A stretch of DNA of 64,000 nucleotides from Bacillota bacterium (GTDB lineage Bacteria; Bacillota; Clostridia; Lachnospirales; Lachnospiraceae). Every line of letters starts with the position of its first letter. Position 1 is the first letter of the stretch. The notes under the pieces are model-generated. The model saw only the letters and a program-made list of their open reading frames with translations. It was not told the origin of the DNA and did no database searches. Where the stretch lies: positions 1 through 64,000 of the forward strand of contig JAKQFQ010000472.1 of NCBI GenBank assembly GCA_029558315.1. Reading direction: 5' to 3'. Both the position numbers and the translations under genes were made by a program. Positions 37,706 to 47,678 of the stretch are shown piece by piece.

Positions 37706-39697
37706 GTGAATATGGAAGAAAACAAGGAAATGCTTCAGGAAGACGATCTACAGTTTTACAAGGATGCATATGAAAAAGAGAAGTATAAAAATCTTATTCT
37801 CTCCGGAAGACTGGCAGATGCTATGGCACAGGTTGCTGATAAGGACGGACAGATCAAACGAATTAAAAAAAATCCGTTGTGGAAAGCGACAAAACCTGTA
37901 CGGGTAATCATTCACTTCTTTTTAAGACAATGGCGTCGTGTAAGAAACTTAGGTGGATTTCGTGGTGTTCTTCGCAAACTGGATTCTAAGAGTATCGAAC
38001 GAAAAGCCAGAAAACAACATGGAACGGCAAGCTTTCCATCACAGGAGACTGCAAAAATACAACGTGAAACAAAATTTGAAAAGGAGATTACCTTTTCTAT
38101 TTTAGTACCGCTCTATAATACTCCGGAGAAATTCTTACGGGATATGATTGAATCGGTTCAGGCGCAGACCTATGAGAAATGGCAGCTCTGCCTGGCGGAT
38201 GGATCGGATAGTGATCACGAACAGGTTGGCAGAATCTGTGCAGAGTACTATCAGAAGGATGCACGGATCAAGTATGAAAGGCTTAAGAAGAATCTTGGAA
38301 TTTCAGGCAATACCAATGCCTGTCTGGCGATGGCAGACGGCAATTATATTGCGCTGTTTGATCATGATGATATTCTGCATCCTTCAGTCCTGTTTTACTA
38401 TATGGAAGCAATTTGTGAGAAAGATGCAGATTTTATCTATTGTGATGAATGTACATTCCATGGTAATTCCATTGATGATATGATTGCACTGCATTTCAAA
38501 CCGGATTATTCTCCGGATAATCTGTGTGCGAATAACTATATCTGTCATTTCTCTGTTTTTTCAAGAGAATTACTGGATTCTACGCAGCTATTCCGCTCCA
38601 GATTTGATGGAAGCCAGGACCATGATATGATTCTGCGTCTGACTGCTCGTGCAAAACATATTGTTCATATCCCAAGACTGCTCTATTATTGGAGATCGCA
38701 TAAGGGAAGTGTGGCAGGGAATATTCAGGCTAAATCCTATGCGATTGATGCAGCGAAAGGTGCAGTAGGAGATTATCTTCGCAATAAAGGTTATCAATAT
38801 TTTGAAATTGAATCGACCAGAGCATTTGAGACCATTTTTCGAATTAAATATCCAATACAGAAGGAAAGCCATATTACAATCATTATTCCCAACAAGGATC
38901 ATGAATCAGATCTGCGAAGATGCATTACATCGATACTGGAGAAGACCACCTATTCGGAATACGACATTCTGGTTATAGAGAATAACAGTACAGAACCAAA
39001 GATCTTTGCTTACTATGAGGAACTGAAAGCACATCCCCAAATTACAGTATTAACCTATAAAGGAGAGTTCAATTACTCCAGAATCAATAATTATGGGGCT
39101 AATGCAGCAAGCGGAGAGTATCTGCTGTTCTTAAATAATGATACAGAGGTCATTACAGTCAATTGGCTGGAGGAACTCCTGATGTATGCACAAAGAACAG
39201 ATGTTGGAGCTGTCGGAGCAAAATTGTATTATCCGGATTACACCATTCAGCATGCAGGAATTGTATTGGGACTTGGTGCACACAGAACTGCAGGACATTC
39301 ACATTACAGGGTGAATAAAGAGAACCTTGGTTATATGGGAAGGCTTTGCTACGCACAGGATGTTTCCGCAGTAACAGGAGCCTGCCTGATGGTTAAGAAG
39401 ACTCTTTTTGAACAGGTTCAGGGATTGGATGAGGAGCTTGCCGTAGCACTCAATGATGTAGATTTCTGCCTCAAGCTGCGGGCAATGGGATACTGGAACA
39501 TCTTCACGCCATTTGCAGAGCTCTTCCATTATGAATCAAACTCCAGAGGCATGGATTTGACCGGACAGAATGCAGAGAGATACAACAAGGAATGTGCATT
39601 GTTCAAGGAAAAGTGGGGACAGGTTATTGACGCCGGAGATCCATTTTACAATGTGAACTTTTCTCTGGATCGAAGTGACTATTCCTTGAAAATGTGA
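37706..39697 (+). CDS. Double GT2 glycosyltransferase
   Basis: The 663-residue protein has a short N-terminal coiled region (about 10-55). The first GT2 domain (about 130-370) has ILVPLYNTPEKFL and an intact FDHDDILH, and the second (about 390-650) has IIIPNKDHESDLRRC, LNNDTEVI and ALNDVDFCLKL. It is the intact version of the layout that the two upstream paralogs have partly lost, so it may add two sugars alternately. Start codon is either GTG 37706 or ATG 37712, with AGAGGT upstream. It is 13 bases after the preceding gene. The donors are unknown; dTDP-rhamnose is plausible. Confidence 0.85.
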   Translation: MNMEENKEMLQEDDLQFYKDAYEKEKYKNLILSGRLADAMAQVADKDGQIKRIKKNPLWKATKPVRVIIHFFLRQWRRVRNLGGFRGVLRKLDSKSIERKARKQHGTASFPSQETAKIQRETKFEKEITFSILVPLYNTPEKFLRDMIESVQAQTYEKWQLCLADGSDSDHEQVGRICAEYYQKDARIKYERLKKNLGISGNTNACLAMADGNYIALFDHDDILHPSVLFYYMEAICEKDADFIYCDECTFHGNSIDDMIALHFKPDYSPDNLCANNYICHFSVFSRELLDSTQLFRSRFDGSQDHDMILRLTARAKHIVHIPRLLYYWRSHKGSVAGNIQAKSYAIDAAKGAVGDYLRNKGYQYFEIESTRAFETIFRIKYPIQKESHITIIIPNKDHESDLRRCITSILEKTTYSEYDILVIENNSTEPKIFAYYEELKAHPQITVLTYKGEFNYSRINNYGANAASGEYLLFLNNDTEVITVNWLEELLMYAQRTDVGAVGAKLYYPDYTIQHAGIVLGLGAHRTAGHSHYRVNKENLGYMGRLCYAQDVSAVTGACLMVKKTLFEQVQGLDEELAVALNDVDFCLKLRAMGYWNIFTPFAELFHYESNSRGMDLTGQNAERYNKECALFKEKWGQVIDAGDPFYNVNFSLDRSDYSLKM

Positions 39698-39753
39698 CAC
39701 CTGTGTAGTAAAATACAGAATGTGTATAATTATGAAGAGAAAGGACTAATACT

Positions 39754-41475
39754 ATGAGTTATCGTGATGATTTTAATTTTTGGTTAGAGGATTCCTATTT
39801 TGATCAGAAGACAAAGGAAGAACTGTTAGCAATAAGAAATGATGATAAGGAAGTAGAGGACAGGTTTTATAAGGAACTGGAATTTGGAACCGGAGGACTG
39901 CGTGGAGTAATCGGAGCCGGAACCAATCGCATGAACATATATACAGTAAGGAAAGCAACACAGGGGCTTGCCAATTATATTCAAAAACAGGGTGGTAGTG
40001 ACAAAGGAGTTGCAATTGCATATGACTCCAGAAGAATGTCACCGGAATTTGCGGATGAAGCTGCATTATGCTTGGCTGCAAATGGAATTAAGGCTTATGT
40101 TTTTGAGTCTTTGCGCCCGACGCCGATGCTCTCATTTGCTCTTAGAAAACTTGGATGTATCTCCGGTATTGTAATTACGGCAAGTCATAATCCTCCGGAA
40201 TACAACGGATATAAAGCATATTGGGAAGATGGCGCACAGGTAACGGCACCGAAAGATCAGGAGATTATTGAAGAAGTTAAGGCGGTGACAGATTATCATA
40301 CCGTCAAAACAATGGAAAAAGCAGCTGCTATGGAGCAGGGCTTATATACCGTACTTGGCAATGAAATCGATGATGCTTACATGGTAGAGTTGAAGAAACA
40401 GATTATTCATCCTGATATCATTAAGGAAGTTGCGGATGATATTAAGATTGTTTATTCTCCGTTCAACGGAACTGGAAATATCCCGGTTCGTAGAATCTTG
40501 AGTGAGTTGGGATTTAAGCATGTGTATGTGGTACCGGAGCAGGAAATGCCGGATCCTGATTTCACAACGCTTGATTACCCTAATCCGGAAGATCCTAAGG
40601 CATTTACCTTAGCTCTTAAACTGGCGAAAGAAAAAGGTGCTGATGTTGTGATGGCAACAGATCCGGATGCAGATCGCCTTGGCATTTATGCATTAGATTC
40701 CAAATCCGGGGAGTACATTCCGTTTACAGGCAATATGTCAGGAATGCTGCTTGCTGAATATATTATGCGGGAGAGAATCGCTACAGCTACAATGCCGGCG
40801 AATCCTGCACTTGTAACGACGATCGTTACAACGAATATGACGCATGCTATTACCAAAGCCTATGGGGTGAAAGAAATTGATGTCTTAACCGGATTTAAGT
40901 ATATTGGAGAGCAGATTAAGTTCTTCGAACAGACAGGAAGTCATAATTATGTATTTGGTCTGGAAGAATCCTATGGATGTCTGGCTGGAACCCATGCAAG
41001 AGATAAGGATGCAGTAGTTGCTGTGATGTGTCTGGCTGAAGTGGCTGCTTATTGCAAGAAGCAGGGAATTACTTTATGGGATATGATGATTGAACTGTAT
41101 GAAAAATATGGTTATTATAAAGAGACGCAATATGCAATTACAAAGAAGGGCAAGGAAGGTCTCGAAGAAATTGCAACGATGATGGAGCAGTTGCGCGCGA
41201 ATCCTCCACAAGCCTTTGGCGACTTGAAAGTACGTAAGTTAAGAGATTACAAGCAAGACAAGGTGATTGATATGGAGACAAAGGAAGAAACTAAGACAGG
41301 CCTTCCTAACTCCAATGTTCTGTATTTCGAGTTGGATAATGATTCCTGGTGTTGTGCACGTCCTTCCGGAACAGAACCGAAGATTAAGTTCTATATGGGA
41401 GTAAAAGGAAACAGTTTAAAGGATGCAGAGGAAAAGGTTAATGCACTGACAGAGGCATTAAAAGAGAAGCTGTAA
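39754..41475 (+). CDS. pgm: Phosphoglucomutase / phosphomannomutase
   Basis: The 573-residue alpha-D-phosphohexomutase has the phosphoserine loop ITASHNPPEYNGYKAYWEDGAQ near residue 143. The metal-binding ATDPDADRLG is near residue 305, the sugar-binding GLEESYGCLAG near residue 406, and the phosphate-binding RPSGTEPKIKFY near residue 530. It interconverts hexose 6- and 1-phosphates, supplying glucose 1-phosphate to RfbA and the UDP-glucose route, and possibly mannose 1-phosphate to ManC. It is the large PgcA-type form. AAAGGAC precedes the ATG. A terminator at 41501 closes the unit. Confidence 0.95.
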   Translation: MSYRDDFNFWLEDSYFDQKTKEELLAIRNDDKEVEDRFYKELEFGTGGLRGVIGAGTNRMNIYTVRKATQGLANYIQKQGGSDKGVAIAYDSRRMSPEFADEAALCLAANGIKAYVFESLRPTPMLSFALRKLGCISGIVITASHNPPEYNGYKAYWEDGAQVTAPKDQEIIEEVKAVTDYHTVKTMEKAAAMEQGLYTVLGNEIDDAYMVELKKQIIHPDIIKEVADDIKIVYSPFNGTGNIPVRRILSELGFKHVYVVPEQEMPDPDFTTLDYPNPEDPKAFTLALKLAKEKGADVVMATDPDADRLGIYALDSKSGEYIPFTGNMSGMLLAEYIMRERIATATMPANPALVTTIVTTNMTHAITKAYGVKEIDVLTGFKYIGEQIKFFEQTGSHNYVFGLEESYGCLAGTHARDKDAVVAVMCLAEVAAYCKKQGITLWDMMIELYEKYGYYKETQYAITKKGKEGLEEIATMMEQLRANPPQAFGDLKVRKLRDYKQDKVIDMETKEETKTGLPNSNVLYFELDNDSWCCARPSGTEPKIKFYMGVKGNSLKDAEEKVNALTEALKEKL

Positions 41476-41500
41476 TCAAATGACAGAATAAACAGATAGA

Positions 41501-41538
41501 AAACCATATCCGGACTATATGGTCCGGATGTGGTTTTT
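41501..41538 (+). terminator. Intrinsic terminator after the phosphohexomutase gene
   Basis: A 15-bp stem with one G-U pair (41501-41515 with 41522-41536), a six-base loop and a T5 run (41534-41538). The downstream GT2 starts 26 bases later. Confidence 0.8.
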
Positions 41539-41563
41539 GCATAATAAGAACGGAGAAATGTGC

Positions 41564-42928
41564 ATGCTGTTATCCAGGGCTAACATTCAGAAAACAAAAA
41601 ACTACTTTAAGAAAAACGGGATGAAAGACACGATTCTTGCATTACAGGAACGGCTGTCTAATCGGAAAATGGAAAAGTATGCATATGCATTACCAACAGA
41701 TGAGGAGCTTGAAGCACAGAGAAAACATGTCTTTGAAAGACCGCTGTTTTTGTCTGTTATTGTACCGGCCTATGAGACAAAACCTGTTTTTATGCAGGAC
41801 TTGATTTTGTCCGTTATGGATCAGACGTATCAGAAATTTGAATTAATCATTGCTGATGCATCAAAGTCTGACCAGGTTCAAAGAGTTGTAAAGGATTATC
41901 AGGAACAATATGAGGGTATCCGCTATGTGCGTCTTGAAAGCAATGGGGGAATCTCAGATAATTCCAATGCAGCATTAGAGTATGTTACAGGCGACTATGT
42001 AGGACTGCTGGATCATGATGATTTGCTAACTCCGGATGCTTTGTATCATGTGATGGATGCGATTATGCAGTGCCGAAAAAAAACAGGTTCGCCGGTATTG
42101 ATTTATTCAGATGAAGATAAAACAAATGCTTATTTGGAGAAGTTCTATGAACCGAATATTAAAGATGAGTTAAATCAAGATTTAATAATGACGAACAACT
42201 ATATCTGTCACTTGTCGTTTTTTCGAAAAGACGCGATAAAGGAGCTTGGATTTCGTAAGGAGTATGATGGAGCACAGGACTATGATCTTATTCTTAGAAC
42301 GTTGCTTTGGACAGAACAGAAATACCAGGGGGAAGACTGGAGTGAGAGAATATATCATATTCCCAAAGTACTGTATCACTGGAGATGTCATGAGGAATCC
42401 ACTGCACAAAATCCTGAGTCCAAGCAATATGCTTATGAAGCTGGCAGAAGAGCGGTAGAAGCATATCTGTTATCACGAGGGTATGCAGCAAAGGTATCGC
42501 ATTTGAAGCATCTTGGATTCTACCGAGTTGAATATGGAGAGAATGTTTTTGATGTTAGGAAGGACCTTGGAGCGATAGGCGGTCCGATTTATTATGGAAA
42601 TTACATCAGCGGTGGAGCGATGGATGCGAGTGGCAACTGTCTGTTTGAAGGCCTTCGAAAAGGCTTTAGCGGGTATATGCATCGGGCTGTACTGCAACAG
42701 GGCGTTGATGCAATCGATATTCGCAACATGAAGATACGAGAAGATTTAATTCCATTATTTGAGAAAACAACAGGTTATTCCTATCCCTTTATCAGAAAAG
42801 AAGAATGGTCTGATGAAGAAATAGGAAAAATTAGAAAAAAAAGTATTTCTTTTTGCAATAAACTACGTGCAAAGAACATTGCTATCTTATATGATCCAAT
42901 GTTACAGATCGGAGAGGAGGATTCATGA
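41564..42928 (+). CDS. GT2 glycosyltransferase
   Basis: The 454-residue protein has one GT2 domain (about 60-325) resembling the first domain of the double GT2 at 37706. It has SVIVPAYETKPVFMQD, LLDHDDLLTPDAL with an intact DXD, and EYDGAQDYDLILR. A C-terminal extension of about 125 residues has no motif I recognise. Among nearby in-frame ATG codons I prefer 41564 because ACGGAG lies about nine bases upstream. Its stop overlaps the start of the next GT2 by four bases, so the two are translationally coupled. The activity is likely sequential glycan assembly. Confidence 0.82.
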   Translation: MLLSRANIQKTKNYFKKNGMKDTILALQERLSNRKMEKYAYALPTDEELEAQRKHVFERPLFLSVIVPAYETKPVFMQDLILSVMDQTYQKFELIIADASKSDQVQRVVKDYQEQYEGIRYVRLESNGGISDNSNAALEYVTGDYVGLLDHDDLLTPDALYHVMDAIMQCRKKTGSPVLIYSDEDKTNAYLEKFYEPNIKDELNQDLIMTNNYICHLSFFRKDAIKELGFRKEYDGAQDYDLILRTLLWTEQKYQGEDWSERIYHIPKVLYHWRCHEESTAQNPESKQYAYEAGRRAVEAYLLSRGYAAKVSHLKHLGFYRVEYGENVFDVRKDLGAIGGPIYYGNYISGGAMDASGNCLFEGLRKGFSGYMHRAVLQQGVDAIDIRNMKIREDLIPLFEKTTGYSYPFIRKEEWSDEEIGKIRKKSISFCNKLRAKNIAILYDPMLQIGEEDS

Positions 42929-43914
42929 AGGCGAAAGTAAGTGTTATTATTCCGAATTATAACGGAGAAGCCTATCTGAATCAGTGCTTGGACAGTTTGT
43001 TACAGCAGGATGTTCGATCATTTGAAATCATTATTGTAGATGATGCATCAACAGATCACAGCATAGAAGAGGCAAAGAAAAAGTATCCGGAAAATGATGC
43101 ATTTCCACAGACCAAATATCTGATGCATGAATCAAATCAGGGATTTTGTAAATCTGTGAATGACGGAATTAAGATGGCATCGAGTCCTTATGTAATTCTC
43201 TTAAATAATGACACCGTTGTGGATGCAGCATTTGTCAGGGAGCTCTATCAGGCAATTCATTGTTCTGAAAAGATCTTTTCAGTAGGTGCCAAGATGGTTT
43301 CTTTGAAAGATCCGGATATTATGGATGACGGTGGAGATTATTATTGCTCCCTTGGATGGGCATTTGCACCGGCAAAGGATCGACCGGCGATTAATTATAT
43401 GAAGAAGGCCAGAATATTTGCTTCCTGTGGAGGCGCTGCGATATATCGAAAGAAGCTGCTTGAAGAACTGGGAATGTTTGATGAAAATCATTTTGCTTAT
43501 TTGGAGGATATTGATATTGGCTATCGAGCACGTTTGATGGGATATGTTAATGTATTTGCTCCACAGGCACTGGTTTATCATGCAGGGAGTGCAGCATCGG
43601 GATCAAGGTACAATGATTTCAAGGCAAGATTATCTGCAAGAAATAGTATCTATCTGATTTATAAGAATATGCCGATATGGCAGATTGTTCTGAATATGCC
43701 GCACCTGATCATCGGGTTTATGCTTAAGATAGTTTTCTATATTTTAAAACATATGGGGCATACTTATCTTAGTGGAATCAAGGAAGGTATAGAATTGTGC
43801 AGGACAGAAGAAGGACGTAAACACCGTATGGATTTTAAACGGGTTGGGTTAGGCAGATTATTGATACTTGAGGCAGAACTTTTGACAAACACGGTACGTA
43901 GGGTAATTGGATAA
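42925..43914 (+). CDS. GT2 glycosyltransferase
   Basis: The 329-residue GT2 has SVIIPNYNGEAYLNQCL, IIVDDASTD, LLNNDTVVDA near residue 93, FASCGGAAIYRKKLL and YLEDIDIGYRARLMGY near residue 195. Together these resemble the rhamnosyltransferase-like GT2 group. A C-terminal amphipathic or hydrophobic helix (about 245-275) could attach it to the membrane. GGAGAGGAGG lies just before the ATG, which overlaps the upstream stop. It is the last gene before a promoter and the priming transferase. Confidence 0.85.
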   Translation: MKAKVSVIIPNYNGEAYLNQCLDSLLQQDVRSFEIIIVDDASTDHSIEEAKKKYPENDAFPQTKYLMHESNQGFCKSVNDGIKMASSPYVILLNNDTVVDAAFVRELYQAIHCSEKIFSVGAKMVSLKDPDIMDDGGDYYCSLGWAFAPAKDRPAINYMKKARIFASCGGAAIYRKKLLEELGMFDENHFAYLEDIDIGYRARLMGYVNVFAPQALVYHAGSAASGSRYNDFKARLSARNSIYLIYKNMPIWQIVLNMPHLIIGFMLKIVFYILKHMGHTYLSGIKEGIELCRTEEGRKHRMDFKRVGLGRLLILEAELLTNTVRRVIG

Positions 43915-43919
43915 AAATG

Positions 43920-43948
43920 TTGTTTTTTAGTCCGTGGTATTGTAAAAT
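43920..43948 (+). promoter_or_regulatory. Possible promoter before the priming transferase
   Basis: TTGTTT (43920-43925) and TAAAAT (43943-43948) are 17 bases apart in the 91-base gap before the phosphoglycosyl transferase gene. Confidence 0.42.
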
Positions 43949-44005
43949 GTTATCTGAGTGTGCGTTGAAGCGGCTCATAAAACAGTCGTAGTATGGAGGC
44001 TAGGC

Positions 44006-45415
44006 ATGATAAGAGATAACCAGCGTGTTTTAAATCAGATTCATGTATTGCTGGACGCCTTTGTGATTGGTGCTTCATATTTGCTGGCATGGTATATCAA
44101 GTTTGTGGTATTTCGCAACGAGGCAGATGTAGGCGTTGGAGTCCTGCCGCAGGAAACTTATTTTACCGCATTATATTTCATCGTACCTATCTATTTGGTT
44201 CTTTATTACTGCTGCGGATTATATATGTCCAAACGTTACTCCAGCAGCAAGCGTGAAGTATATAATATAATCAAGGCTAATACCATTGGATTGGGATTGT
44301 TTTTTGGAATTTTGTTTAGTGCTAAGATTATTGATTTCTCCAGGTCCATGATATTTATCTTTTTTGTATTAGCCAGTATTTTTGAGATCTGTGTAAGACA
44401 ATGGCTTCGCAAGATTCTGCGTACAATACGCAAAAAAGGTTATAATATTAAGTATATTCTCCTGGTGGGATATTCAAGAGCTGCAGAGAAATACATCAAC
44501 AGAATTATGGAGAATCCGCAATGGGGATATGTGGTTTGTGGAATTTTGGATGATAAGATTCCGGCAGGCACAATGTACCGAGGCGTTAAAGTTTTAGGAA
44601 GAATTGATAATATTCATGTGATTTTACCTGAAAATAAGATTGATGAGATTGGAATTTCACTGGCATTGGAAGATTATGACAGATTGGAAGAATTGGTGAA
44701 TATCTGTGAGAAATCGGGTGTTCATACTAAGTTTATTCCGGACTATAACAGCGTCATTCCGTCCAGACCATATATTGAAGATTTGACAGGACTTGCCGTA
44801 ATAAATATTCGGCATGTACCATTGACCAATACCGCAAATATATTTTTGAAGAGAACAGTGGATTTGTTTGGAGCGGTATTTTGTATTATTCTGTTTTCTC
44901 CGGTGATGTTGTTTTCTGCCATTTTGATCAAGATTTCGGATGGCGGTAAGGTAATCTTCTCGCAGGAGAGGGTCGGACTTCATAACAAATCGTTTCAAAT
45001 GTACAAATTCCGTACAATGAGGGAACAAAAGGAAGAAGACGAAAAACTGGGTTGGACGAAAAAAGGCGATCCCAGAGTAACTCCAATAGGACGGTTCTTA
45101 AGACGAACCAGTTTCGATGAACTGCCGCAGATGTTTAATGTTTTAAGAGGCGACATGTCACTGATTGGACCAAGACCGGAACGGCCTCAGTTCGTAGAGC
45201 AGTTCAGGGAAGAAATTCCAAGATACATGATTAAACATCAGGTTCGGCCTGGTATTACCGGTTGGGCACAGATTAATGGATATCGTGGTAATACTTCTAT
45301 TAGAAAACGAATAGAGTTTGACTTATACTATATCGAGAACTGGACTCTGTTGTTTGATATAAAGATACTATTCCTTACTATGTTCAAGGGATTTATCAAT
45401 AAAAATGCATACTAA
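44006..45415 (+). CDS. Undecaprenyl-phosphate sugar phosphotransferase (WbaP/CpsE type)
   Basis: The 469-residue polyprenyl-phosphate hexose-1-phosphate transferase has about four N-terminal helices and a CoA-binding-like middle domain (about 135-255). The conserved C-terminal catalytic part (about 275-469) has KRTVDLFGA, MYKFRTMRE, LRRTSFDELPQMFNVLRGDMSLIGPRPE and RPGITGWAQINGYRG. It starts lipid-linked glycan assembly by moving a sugar phosphate, often glucose or galactose, from a UDP-sugar onto undecaprenyl phosphate. The ATG at 44006 is preceded by ATGGAGG; an upstream GTG lacks a good site. The gene is followed by an LCP ligase, fitting start and end of the same pathway. Confidence 0.93.
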   Translation: MIRDNQRVLNQIHVLLDAFVIGASYLLAWYIKFVVFRNEADVGVGVLPQETYFTALYFIVPIYLVLYYCCGLYMSKRYSSSKREVYNIIKANTIGLGLFFGILFSAKIIDFSRSMIFIFFVLASIFEICVRQWLRKILRTIRKKGYNIKYILLVGYSRAAEKYINRIMENPQWGYVVCGILDDKIPAGTMYRGVKVLGRIDNIHVILPENKIDEIGISLALEDYDRLEELVNICEKSGVHTKFIPDYNSVIPSRPYIEDLTGLAVINIRHVPLTNTANIFLKRTVDLFGAVFCIILFSPVMLFSAILIKISDGGKVIFSQERVGLHNKSFQMYKFRTMREQKEEDEKLGWTKKGDPRVTPIGRFLRRTSFDELPQMFNVLRGDMSLIGPRPERPQFVEQFREEIPRYMIKHQVRPGITGWAQINGYRGNTSIRKRIEFDLYYIENWTLLFDIKILFLTMFKGFINKNAY

Positions 45416-45452
45416 GGCATAAAAATGTGCCTATGAATTAAAGGAGAAACAC

Positions 45453-46571
45453 ATGAGTAGAGAGAATGCAAATGGACCTGTTAAAAGGAGTGAAGGAACA
45501 CCACGAAGAACCTCAAAAAAGAAAGCAAGAAAAAAACGTAATTTTTTCATCATACTGACGATTGAAATTTTTGCTATTTGCATTTTAGGCGTATTCTTAT
45601 GGGCCGTATTTCAGGGAACAAAGACGCAGAAAATAAATATTGAAGTAAGTGCCAATGAAGGAACGCAGGACTACTTTGATGAGGTTAATGATTCCACCGA
45701 GAATGGTGGCGGATATATGCAGGTTGCATTATTTGGAGTAGATTCCAGAGAAGGTGCACTGGACAAAAATACACGTTCAGACAGCATTATTATAGCATGT
45801 GTTAACAACGATACAGGAGATGTTAAGCTTGTCAGTATTTTCCGTGATACCTATTTAAATCTTAGCAATGACAGCTATAATAAATGTAATGGTGCATATG
45901 CTACAGGTGGACCGGAACAGGCTGTTACCATGTTGAATATGAACCTTGACTTAAATATTACAAACTATGTTACGGTAGGCTTCAGAGGAGTAGTAGAGAC
46001 AATTGATTCTTTGGGCGGTGTTCCGATTGAAATAAGCAGTGCAGAGATTGGTTACTTAAATGATTATCAGTATTGTATCGCAGAGGATCTTGGCATCTCC
46101 AATTATAATAAAGTCAGTTCAGAAGGACTGCAGACCTTAGACGGATTACAGGCTTGTGCATATTGCCGTATCCGATATACTGCAGGAGATGATTTCAGAC
46201 GAGCAGAGAGACAGAGAACCGTACTGACACAGATGTCTGAGCAGGCCAAGCTAGCCAATGCTGCTACATTGACAACAATTGCGACCAATGCATTTGATAA
46301 CGTCGTAACTAATTTTGACTTAGATACCATCCTGGGTGTTGCAACAAATGTAAGTAATTATACTGTAGTTGGATCAGAAGGCTTTCCGTTTACGGATTAC
46401 AGAGCAACAGGTACAATTGGAGGAAAGGGAAGCTGCGTCATTCCGACAGATTTAGTAACCAATGTTTCCATGTTACATGAGTTTTTGTTTGGTACACAAA
46501 ACTATGATCCGACACCAACTGTTCATGAGTGTAGTGAACATATTGCCGCTGATACTTCACCATATTTATAG
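45453..46571 (+). CDS. LytR-CpsA-Psr (LCP) family glycan ligase
   Basis: The 372-residue protein has a basic tail, one membrane helix (about 28-50) and an extracellular LCP domain. The domain has VALFGVDSR near residue 90, RSDSIIIACVN, VSIFRDTYL, and RIRYTAGDDFRRAERQR near residue 235, which include the Arg/Asp residues that hold the pyrophosphate lipid. LCP enzymes attach undecaprenyl-linked glycans to peptidoglycan. The family and location make this the likely attachment enzyme for the locus product. AAAGGAGA precedes the ATG, and a strong terminator follows. Confidence 0.95.
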   Translation: MSRENANGPVKRSEGTPRRTSKKKARKKRNFFIILTIEIFAICILGVFLWAVFQGTKTQKINIEVSANEGTQDYFDEVNDSTENGGGYMQVALFGVDSREGALDKNTRSDSIIIACVNNDTGDVKLVSIFRDTYLNLSNDSYNKCNGAYATGGPEQAVTMLNMNLDLNITNYVTVGFRGVVETIDSLGGVPIEISSAEIGYLNDYQYCIAEDLGISNYNKVSSEGLQTLDGLQACAYCRIRYTAGDDFRRAERQRTVLTQMSEQAKLANAATLTTIATNAFDNVVTNFDLDTILGVATNVSNYTVVGSEGFPFTDYRATGTIGGKGSCVIPTDLVTNVSMLHEFLFGTQNYDPTPTVHECSEHIAADTSPYL

Positions 46572-46591
46572 AGTGAAAAATGAAATGCTTG

Positions 46592-46616
46592 AAGGGACCG
46601 GCTTCGGTCCCTTTTT
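46592..46616 (+). terminator. Intrinsic terminator after the LCP gene
   Basis: A 9-bp GC-rich stem (46592-46600 with 46605-46613), GCTT loop and five T residues. Confidence 0.88.
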
Positions 46617-46649
46617 AACAAATGTAGTATCATTTGGTTGGAGGAAGAA

Positions 46650-47657
46650 ATGAAGAATGTTGATGTAATAATACCAACCTATAAACCGACTCAAAAACTG
46701 AAGAAGATCATTCAGATGCTGAATCGTCAAACCTATCCAATTCATCGGATCATCTTAATCAATACAGAAGAAAAGTATTTTAATAATTTCTTTTATGGAA
46801 TCAATTTTCTGGAAAACTATCACAATCTTGTGATACGCCATATTTCAAAGCTTGAATTCGATCATGGAATGACAAGGCGATTTGGAGTGGGGTTATCGGA
46901 TGCGGATTATTTTATTTGTATGACGGATGATGCAATTCCATCGAATCGAGAACTGATAGCCAACTTACTGCAACCTTTGCTGGAGCAAAAAGCCGTGGTG
47001 TCCTATGCAAGACAACTACCCAGAAAGCGTTCCTCGGAGGTTGAGAAGTTTACGAGAAAGTTTAATTATCCGGATCGGTCCTGTATCAAATCAAAGAAGG
47101 ATGAAGCTGAATTAGGAATCAAAACATATTTTTGCTCAAATGTATGTGCGGCTTATGATCGTTTAGTTTATGATGAACTTGGCGGTTTTGTAAAGCATAC
47201 GATATTTAATGAAGACATGATTTATGCTTATACGGCTATTCAGGCAGGATACTCAATTGCATATACTGCAGATGCCTGTGTAAAACATGCACATCATTAT
47301 ACAAACATTCAACAGCTTAAGAGAAATTTTGATTTGGGAGTCTCACAGGCCAAACATCCGGAAATATTTCAGAATATTTCGTCCAGTTCAGAAGGAAAGA
47401 AGATGGTGGAGCAGACTGCAGAATATCTCAAACGAAGTGGACGGAGTAAGAGAATTCCGGGGATGTATCTGACCAGCGCTTATAAGTATCTGGGATATCA
47501 GCTGGGGAAGCATTACCGATGGCTTCCTAAGAAAATGATTATGAGATTAACACTGAACACATACTATTGGTATAAGGATGATGAAGATTCCATAAAGGTA
47601 GACCGCAATAGTGGCTATGGACGTTCTGAGGCGGAAGACAGTTGGAACAAGAAATAA
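46650..47657 (+). CDS. GT2 rhamnosyltransferase-like protein
   Basis: The 335-residue GT2 has DVIIPTYKPTQKLKKII, an unusual ISKLEFDHGMTRRFG segment near residue 70 and CMTDDAIP near residue 93 as the DXD. FNEDMIYAYTAIQAGYSIAY near residue 188 resembles RfbF/RgpB-like rhamnosyltransferases. I placed the start at ATG 46650, which has TTGGAGG upstream; the in-frame TTG four codons earlier overlaps that site. It lies after the terminator of the LCP gene and 21 bases before glmS. A rhamnosyl donor is likely but not proven. Confidence 0.83.
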   Translation: MKNVDVIIPTYKPTQKLKKIIQMLNRQTYPIHRIILINTEEKYFNNFFYGINFLENYHNLVIRHISKLEFDHGMTRRFGVGLSDADYFICMTDDAIPSNRELIANLLQPLLEQKAVVSYARQLPRKRSSEVEKFTRKFNYPDRSCIKSKKDEAELGIKTYFCSNVCAAYDRLVYDELGGFVKHTIFNEDMIYAYTAIQAGYSIAYTADACVKHAHHYTNIQQLKRNFDLGVSQAKHPEIFQNISSSSEGKKMVEQTAEYLKRSGRSKRIPGMYLTSAYKYLGYQLGKHYRWLPKKMIMRLTLNTYYWYKDDEDSIKVDRNSGYGRSEAEDSWNKK

Positions 47658-47678
47658 CAAACAGGGAGGAATTACACG

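Noticed and set aside
47658-47678. glmS ribozyme upstream of glmS
   Set aside because: Only 21 bases separate glmS from the preceding gene, too short for the ribozyme, and no part of its core is seen.
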